Notes under the pieces: model-generated
The model's database searches: none
What the model was told of the DNA's origin: nothing
The model's input: only the letters and a program-made list of their open reading frames with translations
Part shown: positions 13,344-23,682 of the stretch, piece by piece
How positions within the stretch are numbered: position 1 is the stretch's first letter
Layout of the letters: each line of letters begins with the position of its first letter
Made by a program: the position numbers and the translations under genes
Source of the DNA: Corydoras sp. C115
Lineage: Eukaryota > Chordata > Actinopteri > Siluriformes > Callichthyidae
Assembly: GCA_019802505.1 (NCBI GenBank)
Contig: JAFMOC010000093.1
Span: 963,001-1,027,000 of the forward strand
Direction: 5' to 3'
Length of the DNA: 64,000 bases

Positions 13344-13500
13344 GTGAAATCAAGATATAACAGTATTCTCAAATACAAAATGCGAAAAATGCAAGTAGCT
13401 GCAAAACAAATAGCTGCAAAACAAATAGCTGCAAAAAGAATTAAACTGCCGCAGTAACTTCAACTAAAGCAAAAACATCAGCCGCCCCGAGTTATCTTAT
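13344..13500 (-). other. Probable non-coding first exon of the BLVRB-like gene
   Basis: The minus strand has a strong donor, TTTCAC|GTGAGTACGG, at 13344/13343. It could splice to the acceptor at 11840, just upstream of the start codon. The upper boundary is estimated from the NRF1-type site at 13507-13518 and is not fixed. A 15-bp unit (about ATAGCTGCAAAACAA) is repeated roughly three times within it, at 13395-13436. Confidence 0.45.
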
Positions 13501-13506
13501 CTTTAT

Positions 13507-13518
13507 TGCGCATGCGCA
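13507..13518. promoter_or_regulatory. NRF1-type palindrome TGCGCATGCGCA
   Basis: A perfect match to the NRF1 consensus, typical of TATA-less housekeeping promoters. It lies just outside the inferred first exon of the minus-strand BLVRB-like gene and 1.55 kb before the plus-strand naaa start, so it most likely marks the promoter of the former. Confidence 0.5.
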
Positions 13519-13709
13519 ACTCGACAATGGTAAACATTTAGCAAAAAGTCATCTTAATTAGATGTTGCATCGTAAAATAAAACTAATGTGTTTACTTGGC
13601 ACATCATAAAATGTGTAGCAAGCTATTTTATATTATAAATATAATGGTTTTATTTATGTTTTCGTTTCCGCCCTTGCATAACATCTAACGTCTGCATAGT
13701 ACAACTTGC

Positions 13710-13724
13710 TCACTAGAGGGCGAC
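13710..13724 (+). promoter_or_regulatory. CTCF-like core sequence
   Basis: TCACTAGAGGGCGAC matches the CTCF core consensus at about 13 of 15 positions. It lies between the divergently transcribed BLVRB-like and naaa genes, where a boundary element would make sense. Sequence match only. Confidence 0.3.
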
Positions 13725-14210
13725 ATTATACCCATCATACTGCATCAAACTACAGGAACATTCTCATTCTCTATACAAACAGGAAAGTTTTTTGTACCTA
13801 ATGGAAAATTGTTTTACATTTTATGAAAACACGTGTATGTATTTTTTTTAAAAAGGAGAAACCATGGAACAAGGGTATTTGTTGGTTCCTTAACCAGTTT
13901 TAGGTCCACCATCATAGGTAAATTAAAGATACTAATTTGCCCCAGGTGTAATTGTGTAAATTCTTGTATCTCTACTTAAGTTATAAAGTAATGGAGGTCA
14001 CTGCAACCATGCAAATAAGCATCATCTTCTTATGACTCTTCTAGATCACAGTGTTAACTTCATTTAACTAACTAACCAACTAATCCAACCCTTCATCTGC
14101 TTTGATCTGTACGGCCCCTATACATGGTAACAAACTTTAGTCTAATACATGGAAGAAATTAAACAATTATTTATCGCACTGTCCAATTTCTTTGATCTGA
14201 TTCCCTTAAT

Positions 14211-14351
14211 AGGGCAGTTGTAGGCTTGTGGTTAAGAAACTGCCCTTGTGACATGTAGGTCCCGGGTTCGATTCCCACCAAGTACTATGTCTGTTGTGCC
14301 CTTGAGCGCTTAACCCTAATTGCGCGCAGGGCTGTCCACCGCTCCTGGTGT
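14211..14351 (+). mobile_element. Degenerate tRNA-derived SINE
   Basis: A tRNA-like head with a B-box-like GGGTTCGATTCCC is followed by TGCCCTTGAGCGCTTAACCCTAATTG. The same body motif, CTTGAGCAAG..CTTAACCCT, occurs in the SINE at 30826, so it belongs to that family or a sister of it. It runs into a (TATG)n/(TG)n tract. Confidence 0.6.
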
Positions 14352-14374
14352 ATGTATGTATGTATGTGTGTGTA

Positions 14375-14407
<33 letters not shown>
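14352..14407. repeat. (TATG)n/(TG)n microsatellite
   Basis: Directly abuts the 3' end of the SINE at 14211 and may have grown from its tail. Confidence 0.9.
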
Positions 14408-14409
<2 letters not shown>

Positions 14410-14506
14410 GCAAAACAGATCACTTTAAGGTTTTTCAGATGAACTGTGCTTCAGATTGTTTTATTCTTTTAATAGAATATAAATTTAGGTTTAGTGATTG
14501 TCGGTT

Positions 14507-14853
14507 GGGCGGCATGGTGGCACAGTGTTTAGCATGTTCTCCTCTCAGCGTTAGGGATTCCCGGTTAAAATCCCCATCTGGGTGGAGTTTCCATGTTCTC
14601 CCCGTGTCTGCGTAGGTTTCCTCCGGGTTCTCCGGTTTCCTCCCACAGTCCAAAAACATGGATTAAGTCAATTGAATTCTCAAAAATTGCCCCATATAGA
14701 GTGTGTCTGTGTGAGTGAGTGTGTGCCCAGCGATAGATTGGGACCCTGTCCTGGGTCTATCTGCCCAGCGCCCGAAACGTTCTCCCCTGGATGGGCATGG
14801 GGAACCCCACCGCGACCCTAATAGAGGATAAAGCGGAAGATAATGGATGGATG
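14507..14853 (+). mobile_element. Dispersed retroposon copy
   Basis: Full length. The long target duplication GGTTTAGTGATTGTCGGTT (14488-14506) recurs with one mismatch at 14854-14872, about 200 bases before the naaa start codon. Confidence 0.92.
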
Positions 14854-14956
14854 GGTTCAGTGATTGTCGGTTTCATTGTAGATGTGAAAGCTCACTGTGG
14901 TGAAGGGGGCGGTGAATGTGAATGACTGGCAGTGTAATACGGAAGTTGTGCGGATC

Positions 14957-15005
<49 letters not shown>

Positions 15006-15015
15006 TGGGGGGGGT
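14957..15015. repeat. (GT)n microsatellite with a G run, just upstream of naaa
   Basis: About 20 GT units followed by a run of eight or more G, ending some 55 bases before the naaa start codon. It therefore lies in the proximal promoter or 5' leader and could form Z-DNA. Confidence 0.9.
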
Positions 15016-15069
15016 GTCAGTCAGTAAGTGGCGGTACAAACCTCCACCGATCACCAGTTCACAGCGAAC

Positions 15070-15765
15070 ATGCTGGGGCAGGGGAAGCCGGCGTTGTGGC
15101 TGCTGGTCGGGGCGGCGCTGGTCGGGGGAGCGCTGGTCGGGGGGCTCGCTCCGCCGCTGGTGAAGGTGAGTCTGGACGCCGCGGCGGAGCGGAGGTGGTC
15201 TCCGTTACAGCAGCACTTCAGCAGAGAGTTCCTGCAGCGAGCCGCGGCCGAGATCATCGAGTGAGTGAGTCTCAGAACACACGATCACTCTGCAGCACAG
15301 CGGTCTGCATCAAACTACAGGAACATTCTCATTTCACAATACAAATACATCACTGTACAATTATTTATTGCTTTTAACTTATTTAACTAAATGAATTTAC
15401 ATTTTACTTACTCATATATATATATATATATGGCTTAGTGGTTGGCATGTTCTCCTCTCAGCACTAGGGATTCCCGGTTCGAATCCCCATCTGGGTGGAG
15501 TTTCCATGTTCTCCCCGTGTCCGCGTGGGTTTCCTCCGGGTTCTCCGGTTTCCAGCCACAGTCCAAAAACATGGATCAAGTCAATTGAGTTCTCCTAATT
15601 GCCCCATATAGAGTGTATATGCGTGCGTGTCTGTGCAAATGAGTGTGTGCCCAGCGATAGATTGGTGCCCTGTCCTGGGTGTATCTGCCCAGCGCCTGAA
15701 ACGTTCTCCCCTGGATGGGAATGGGGAAACCCCCCCCCAATATAGGATAAAGTGGAAGATAATGA

Positions 15766-15842
<77 letters not shown>

Positions 15843-18800
15843 GGGTGTGTGTGTGTGTATACGTATATATATACAGTATATACAGTATATTGGATGGCTA
15901 GGGATTCCAGGTTTGAATCCCAATCTGGGTGGAGTTTCCACGTTCTCTCTGTGTCCCACAGTCCAAAAACATGGATCAAAGTCAATTGAATTTTCCAAAT
16001 TGCCCCATATAGATTGTGTCTGTGTGAGTGAGTGTGTGCCCAACGATGGATTGGCACCCTGTCCTGAATGTATGCCCAGTGCCCAAAATGTTCTCCCCTG
16101 GATGGGCATGGGGACCCCCCCATCTATCTACCCCTGCTTAAGAATATAAGAATTATTATTATAATATTAGAATAGTTATTATAATTATTATTATTATAAA
16201 AGGACAGTAAATGGTCATCTCAAATCTGTATCTATTCCTGTGTTACAGTTCCACGGTTCCAAAATGGGTCCACCAGGCTGTCAAACCTATAGTGAGAGCT
16301 CTGGAGCAGTATGTCCCACAGCCCTATGCTGCTGAGATCAGAGGCATGGCTTCCGTGTATGGCACTGATATCGCTGACATTATCATTCTGAACTTTGCTT
16401 ATGAAGTTTCTGCGTAAGTATTCTTTCTTTACTTGTCAATGACAACTATATTTAGGTTTATTACGTTCAATGAGTTTATTATTGTGTCATGTCCCCTGTT
16501 TTGTAATACATACCATAAAACTGTCAGTTGTGATTGTGATATCTTTAAAGATGTTTCGCAACATGTTGCCAATGTTTATCGAACAAACCTGACTTTAGTT
16601 GTATGTAGAAACATCAACATTACCACACTGACATAACCTGAAAACGTATAACCCTGATAATATTGTTGCTTACACATATACACCACTAGCTATTGACTAA
16701 TAGACATTCAGGCTTGTGTGAAAATAGCTCAAGCTTCCATATCTTTTATGTCACAGTTCAACTGTCTGTTAATCGCAACAGCATTTTAACACATTTCACT
16801 AACTTAGTAGAAATTTGCACTTTACCCAAAGTGTTCAGTTTATAGCCACAACATAAAATCTGTGTTTTTTTATTTTTATTTATATGTATATATTAATTAG
16901 TTAGTTATTTTGCAGGTTCTGTACAAGTATTGTGGCTCAAGACACCAAAGGAATAATCTACCATGGTCGAAACTTGGATTACCCGCATGATGTGCTTAGA
17001 AATCTCACAGTCGATGTCCTGTTCATGAAAAATGGAGAAGTAATAATGTTCATGTTCTCTTTCATGTGATGTGAATCTCTTTTTTGGAATGGGAAAGTAC
17101 AACCGACTTGCCTTTTGTAGGTGGCTTATAGAGGAACAACTTTTGCTGGCTATGTTGGGCTATGGACCGGGCAAAGTGCAAACAAGTTTTCTGTGACTGG
17201 AGATCAGCGAAGTAAAGCACTTTCTAAGTCTTTTTACTCTCACTGTTTTTTAAAAACTTTCATTTAGATAATGTATGTTGTCATTATAGGTAAGGGCCAC
17301 TGGTGGGATAATGTTATTGCAGCCGTCCTGTTGAAGAGCTCTCCTGTTAGCTGGTTAATGAGAGAGGTAAAAAATGATTTAATTACTCTCACTATTGCAT
17401 ATTTACTGATACTCAGTGCTTTGTGAATGTCATCTTTATAAATTTAAAATAGTCTAGAAACACATCTTAAGACCTGAAAATGCAGTCAACCGACTAAAAT
17501 GTGTTTATGTGGAGACTCTCGAAGAGGCCACAGACTTTCAGGATGCAGTGATACGATTGTCTACAGTGCCCATTATTACTGATGTGTACTACATAGTTGG
17601 TGGTGTAAGTCCAAAAGAGGGTGTGGTCATTACCAGAGACAGAAGACGTTCTGCAGATGTTTGGCCTTTGAATCCTCTTCAGGGAAAGTACGTATCAGCT
17701 GATCTATATATCTTTATTTAGCTACAGCAGCTAAGGAAACATAGACACTGAAAATAAATACACAGCCTTCATACGTTTTTTTTTTTACTCTCATACATTG
17801 CAGCTGTTGTTTTCTCAGAATCAGATGCATTTTAAAAGAAAAGTTGGCTTGTAAAAGCTGAAGCTCATGGAGATGAAACCTTTGTTCATAGATTAGTTTT
17901 CATTCATTCATTATCTTCCGCTTTATCCTCTATTAGGGTCACGGTGGGGTTCCCCATGCCCATCCAAGGGAGAACGACTCGGGCGCTGGGCAGATAGACC
18001 CAGGACAGGGCGCCAATTCATCTCTGGGCACACACTCACTCACACAGACACTCTCTATTTGGGGCAATTTTTGAGAATTCAATTGACTTGATCCATGTTT
18101 TTGGACTGTGGGAGGAAACTGGAGAACCTGGAGGAAACCCACGCAGACACAGGGATAACATGGAAACTCCACCCAGATGGGGATTCGAGCCGGGAATCCA
18201 TAGCGCTGAGAGGCGAACGTGCTAACCACTAAGCCACCGTGACGCCCTAGATTAGTATTATTAGTGTTAATAATTAGAGAATCAATCAAATGTTAGTTAA
18301 GTAGAGGTCACATCACAATGACTTTTTAAATCTAATTACTATAATGTATTTGCAGCTGGTACAGGGTTGAGACAAACTATGACCACTGGCTTCCTACTCC
18401 AAAGCAAGACAAAAGGAGGTTTGTGTTTCACTTATTCAAAGCATAACTATTCATATTTAAAGTTTTCACTGTGTATTGTCTTGCTGTATGTTTCCTTTGT
18501 CTTTCTGGTTTAGAGAGGCAGCTATTAAAGCAATGAATGCAACGGGTCAAAGTAATATAAACCTACAGTCTCTATACCAGGTAACCAGCTAAATCTTTTG
18601 TTTGATTTAAGTGAAATAGGCTTCTGTAATAACTAGTAATTATTAGGAATTACCAAGGACCACATACAATACATACCATACAATACCATACCATACTTAC
18701 TATAAACTCTATTCCTGTGTTTTACCTCCTTATGACAAAAGTCACCAACAAACGGATACATGTTGTACATGTAAATAAAAATGAAAAGTGCATGTTAAAC

Positions 18801-19152
18801 TTTTAGTCGGGGGATTTGATTGTAGCTCTATTTCTTTTTTTTAGGTTTTATCAGTGAATCTGGTGTGCAACCGGTGGGTGATTTTTTTTTTTTGTTTGTA
18901 AAAATATTTCTTTTATTGAGTCATGATTGATACAAACAAAACATATTGCATTTGCACCATGATATAAATGAACACAAAGAACTTTGCCGTTGTATAAAAT
19001 GTAAGTTTTTTTTAAATACATGTTGTCTGATGTTTAGGATCACTGTGTATACAACAGTGATGAGTGCGGCCTCCCCAGAGGAATATAAGACCATGGTTCG
19101 AGAGGTAATAAATCACAGCACGTTGCTTCACACCACCAACCACCAACACTGA
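15070..19152 (+). CDS. naaa: N-acylethanolamine acid amidase, 10 exons
   Basis: A lysosomal N-terminal-nucleophile hydrolase that cleaves palmitoylethanolamide and related fatty acid ethanolamides. Exons: 15070-15260, 16249-16413, 16916-17039, 17121-17211, 17290-17366, 17515-17687, 18356-18418, 18514-18580, 18845-18873, 19038-19152. They join in phase to 364 aa; the human enzyme is 359 aa. The N-terminus is a hydrophobic signal peptide (LWLLVGAALVGGALVGGLA). The self-cleavage site F120-C121 in FCTSIVAQD is intact and makes Cys121 the nucleophile of the beta chain. The expected partners R137 and D140 in YHGRNLDYP, and Asn281 in VETNYDHW, are also present. LWTGQS, DVYYIVGG and VYTTVMSAASPEEY are diagnostic for NAAA over acid ceramidase. 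The ATG at 15070 is preferred because it begins the signal peptide. The last 12 residues assume that a possible donor (GTAATA) after VRE is not used. Retroposons lie in introns 1 and 6. Confidence 0.93.
15431..15766 (+). mobile_element. naaa: Dispersed retroposon copy
   Basis: In naaa intron 1. The first bases of the head are missing, and it lies between (TA)n stretches. Confidence 0.9.
15767..15859. repeat. naaa: (AT)n(TG)n microsatellite
   Basis: About 31 AT units followed by interrupted TG units, between two retroposon copies in naaa intron 1. Confidence 0.9.
15893..16130 (+). mobile_element. naaa: Dispersed retroposon copy, deleted
   Basis: Lacks the A-box part of the head and part of the body. 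It is clearly more diverged than most copies. Confidence 0.8.
17898..18247 (-). mobile_element. naaa: Dispersed retroposon copy
   Basis: Full length, in naaa intron 6. Target duplication TAGATTAGT at 17889-17897 and 18248-18256. Confidence 0.9.
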
Positions 19153-19735
19153 GTAGAATATAGATTTAAACTCTATAATAAAAAGTGTTGGGTAAGAGAA
19201 CGTTTTAATCACTATGCTCCATATTTCTCAATTTACTACTTATTACAGAATTCTTTAGTTGTCAGGTGAACATTATGAGCCACCAATTTACTAATGAAAA
19301 TAAATAAGGAACTGAAAATGACCTTTCTTTCCTCACATTGTCCTATGACATGTGTCTTGGAAGCATTTCCTATTTTTTAATAAGACATTTGCGTATGTGG
19401 TTGTTTCTTAACTCTTTATTGACTCATACCCTTTGTGTTTACAGACATGTAAAGACTGAAAATAATCTCCACAGCTTAAAGAAAATCTTCCTTGGAACCT
19501 TAAATGTTTTTGCCATTTTTTGCTACAAATTGCACATGATTACTTTTGAGGAAACCAAACCCAGTGTTTGGTAGTTGTATAATTTCACCAGGATGAATAT
19601 TAATGCTTTTAAGTGCTGTATTTCTGACCGACTGAAGTTAGAGAATCATTTCTAACATTTTTTTTAAAGAAACATGAGGTACTCTAATTGTATCTGATGT
19701 TTTACTAACTGTTTAATAACAACTAACACAAGCTC

Positions 19736-19741
19736 AATAAA
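19736..19741 (+). terminator. Candidate polyadenylation signal of naaa
   Basis: AATAAA about 580 bases after the stop, followed by T- and GT-rich sequence (GTGTGTATTTCTTTGT), as expected downstream of a cleavage site. Confidence 0.5.
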
Positions 19742-21538
19742 TAAGTTCTTATGTATGGTGTGTGTATTTCTTTGTCATTCAGTTTTATTTTGTACTACAT
19801 CAGTTATAATAAATGTACACATAAAATTGACCTGCTGAGGCAGATTATTCCCATTAAGAGAAATTTTTCAGTTTATCTGATTTTTGACTGTATACTCAGT
19901 TAAATCTTAAAGAAGGCTAAGAATGAATATTGCCACAGTGAAGGGCTTTTACACAACTAGCACTTATGTTGACATATCAGCTTTGCTTTTACTTGTGGGG
20001 AAATGTAATTCCAATGATTATGAGATGTTTGTAGGTTGACTAAAATATTGAAATGCGTTGAACCCAAAACCAAAACTGCTGCTTAACACCTTAATGTTAT
20101 GCTTTAAATAATACAAATAAATGCTTAAATCAAACACAGATCCCTATGTGGATGTAAACCAGTGCTGCTGGGTGCTTCAGTTCCAGTCCCAATCCCATAT
20201 ATAGATATAATTTCTAAAATTATATAATGTAGCCCTGTGATATAAAGTGGTATTTAACGGTGGCATGTAAATATACGAATGTATGTATGTATTTGTATTT
20301 TGTTAAGGAGTACAAATATTAAATATTTGCAGTCCTCATAGTGTCATGAATCTGTATTCGTGCCAAAGGCTGGCCTTTAACAGAATGCCATTTACTATAT
20401 TAGGCTCAGTCTAGTCGCATCAAGCTATTATCCTAATCCTCTTGAAGCTTGTTTTGTTAGTTAAGCAGAATGCCATGTCTGAAAGAACCAAAAGCCATAG
20501 TGGGATTGCAGTTGGAGTCAAAGGAGCAGGACTGTTATTGATATTTATTTTGCAGGTTTGGTCACATTCTCAGCAGCAGACGATATGGAGCAGACCGTTC
20601 CTAAGATTCCATTCGCTAAATCCGAGTTGCGTTTTTAAATAAGCTGCTTTGAAAATCAATGGGGAATAAAAAACAGAAATATTGCTTTGCTTTGGAAGGA
20701 CATTTCTATATAACATTCAGGAACGCTTTCTTTCACGAAGATAAATTCATCAGGTGAGCTAACCTTTGGGATGTTTTTAAAATGTACCTGTCTTATTAGG
20801 ACTGTATAATTGTACCAGCCCTGTTTAGTAACAACTTTACTAATGCCTGTGAATTTAGTAATCAGTTCCAAAGTTAATAAAGTCATTGTTTTATGCATTT
20901 TTAATCAAAAAGCTTCCACCAGATTCAAGTTCTATTTCTAATTTATCTTAAAAGCACCCAGAAAGGCATGGTGGTGGCAGGGATATGTTGTAAGAATGTA
21001 TTTAATAAACCTAAATTGTTAACAATAGCAGACCTAATTAAATAGATCTAAGCCATGTTAACTAAAATGTGTTAAATATTAAAGCAAAAAGTAATAGGTT
21101 TGTAAGGTGTCACCATAAAATATTTTGCACATTCAAAATACAGGACAAATAATCTGAATCAAACACTACATTCTAACAGTAACAAAGGGTGGGGGTGACA
21201 TGCACTCTTGACACAGTAATTTATTAGACTGGATCGATATTCATTGTGTGATCTATAAATCTGTTAAAATAAAGCTCTTTGCTGGCAGTGTTTTGCTGTA
21301 AGATTAAGGCCAAAGATGTAGGTCAGGAAACGAATGCGTTTGGATTAAACTGTGACCTTAAACTAATTACAAAACCCCAAAGCATGACATTTTACTGTAA
21401 CCTGTGCTTTGGCATTCAACTTTAACCTTCAGTTCACAGAAAACTATTTAAAATATATATTTACTATGTGCTTTAATCTGAATTTTAATCCTAAATGAGA
21501 TTGAGGTTTTGATGAATAATTTTATCTCAGGTAAAACC
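19742..21538. other. Intergenic sequence between naaa and ppef2
   Basis: AT-rich, with only short open frames and no copy of the dispersed retroposon. The ppef2 promoter and leader must lie towards the right end, but I cannot place them. Confidence 0.5.
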
Positions 21539-23622
21539 ATGGGCTGTGGGGTCACTAAAGGAAGTCAGTTTCATAAGGCATATGACAAAGGTAAGATCAA
21601 CGAAATGTTATACATTGTACTACAGTATGTATACTATATATATGAACAAATTATGTGTATAGAACTTATTTGCATTTATATAATGGTAATTGTTTTTACA
21701 TTTTTAACTCCACAGATGGAAATATAATTTCAGTTAGGATTTCAGGTACATGACATGAAAAATAGTAAAATACAACCTACAGTAGTATCTATTACAGTAG
21801 TGCATAATATATTACACATTATATCTTATTAAGATAAATTACATGTGACACAAATGATAAACTGATGTGCATTAAACTATTTTTCCACCCACGCGCACAC
21901 CATCAGCGGCAATCAGTAAGTGCATTTTACTTTTCTTTCTCTCTTTATTTTTTTAAATAAGGATGTGACCCACAGGTCTCTTACGATGAAGCTGAAACAC
22001 CCTCATAAACCATAAATGTTAAGCGCTGTGCACTGACTTTACTTAAAAGGCTTATGTTTTATTACAGTGTCCCCCTGAAAAAAAGCAAAATCCATAAAGG
22101 CTTGATTGGTTGTATTTGTTGTAAAGGAACTTGATAGGTCCACACTGAGACATGACTAACCCCCTTAAACAACTTTGGGTCGAACTAGAACGAAGATTAT
22201 GAGCCAGGCCAGCTCACCCAACATCAGTGTCTGACCTCACAAATGATGAACAGACATACTATATAAAATTATAACAGTAAATGTCCATTCCAGAAGCAGA
22301 GAATGCTAAGGATGGAAGGATCTTAGAGGTCTTACAGAGGTCATTAACACCTCTGTAGGTTTTCCAAAATCCTACATATTTCAGCTGTGATTTTACATGT
22401 CTGTAGTCACACTATGTAGTTACATAATGGTTAAAAATAACTGATTAAAAAAATTATAATAAAAAAAAAACTCTCCAATGTGCACTTTTGCGTGAAGCGA
22501 TCAGAGCTGCCGTTCTGATCCAGCGATGGTATCGACAGTATGTGGCTCGTATGGAGATGAGGCGCAGATACACTTGGAACATCTTCCAGTCCATAGAGTA
22601 TGCTGGACAGCAGGACCAAATTAAAGTAAGGACAAGCATTCAACATGTGCAAGGCCAGTTTTGAGGAATTAAAGGTGTTAATTTCAGAATTATCTCATTG
22701 ATTAATAAATGTTTCACTTTTCTCTTCTTGTATATAAATAGCTGTGCAATTTTCTCAGTTACCTAATGGACAACTTCACACACTCTAGCAGTGAAAGTAA
22801 GGACACTTCTGGAATCATACCTATCTGCAGCACGATCTCAACCGTCTGCCTTTGTTTCGGGTAAATAATGTATATTTTCCATCTAGGAAAGTTGATCTCC
22901 CACATCTTCAGAGAAAATGATGTGTGTCGAGATGTTGAGTGGGAGCGATACTTTAGTTACAGTAACATCGAGGTGCCAGAAATCTACTCAGGTCCAAGAC
23001 TAACCTTTCCACTGGATGCAGATCAAGCTGCTGACCTTGTTGAGGCCTTTAGGAACAAACAGGTTCATAAAATTCATAAAATACATCAACATAATCAGGT
23101 CTGATTTTGAAAACATTAACAGTTATTATATTATATGTTTGGCAAGTAGCAGCTCCATTCTCGTTATGTTCTTCAACTTCTTCTCGAAACTTGGAAGCTC
23201 CTAAGGGTTCTGCCAAATATCAACCGAATATCTACCTGCCACAGCAAAGAAATCACAATATGCGGTAGGACATTTGCACTAAAAACCTTATGGATTTTTG
23301 ACAGTTTTAAGTCTTGCTACAAACACTGGCACTTTTCTTTTTATTTAAGGTGACTTACATGGACAGTTAGAAGACTTGCTACTAGTTTTTTATAAAGTAA
23401 GTATAAAAATTGCAGTTCTTATGTGTGGCTTAATCATTATCTTCTGTCAAAGTATCTTAAATAAAATCATTTTCCAAATCTTAGGTGACAATAAATGACT
23501 AAATAAAGACCCAGCAGCTGAACAGCATACAAAACACTAACACTAACACAAGCCCTTTTAGTATTCAATTGTGATTTACCTTATTATTTTTTATATATAA
23601 TCAGTTTATGTATTATCTTTTG

Positions 23623-23682
<60 letters not shown>

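Noticed and set aside
15028..15069. Upstream extension of naaa from a GTG (MAVQTSTDHQFTAN)
   Set aside because: There is no ATG there; the ATG at 15070 directly opens a signal peptide, as expected for a lysosomal enzyme.
15576..16149. Frames of 120-180 codons containing Tyr-Ile or His-Thr runs
   Set aside because: They are translations of (AT)n and (TG)n microsatellites between retroposon copies.
21905..21914. A 9-nt micro-exon of ppef2 (after ACCATCAG, before GTAAGT)
   Set aside because: It would keep the frame, but direct joining of exons 1 and 2 already gives 754 aa, almost equal to human PPEF2, and no conserved residues are gained.
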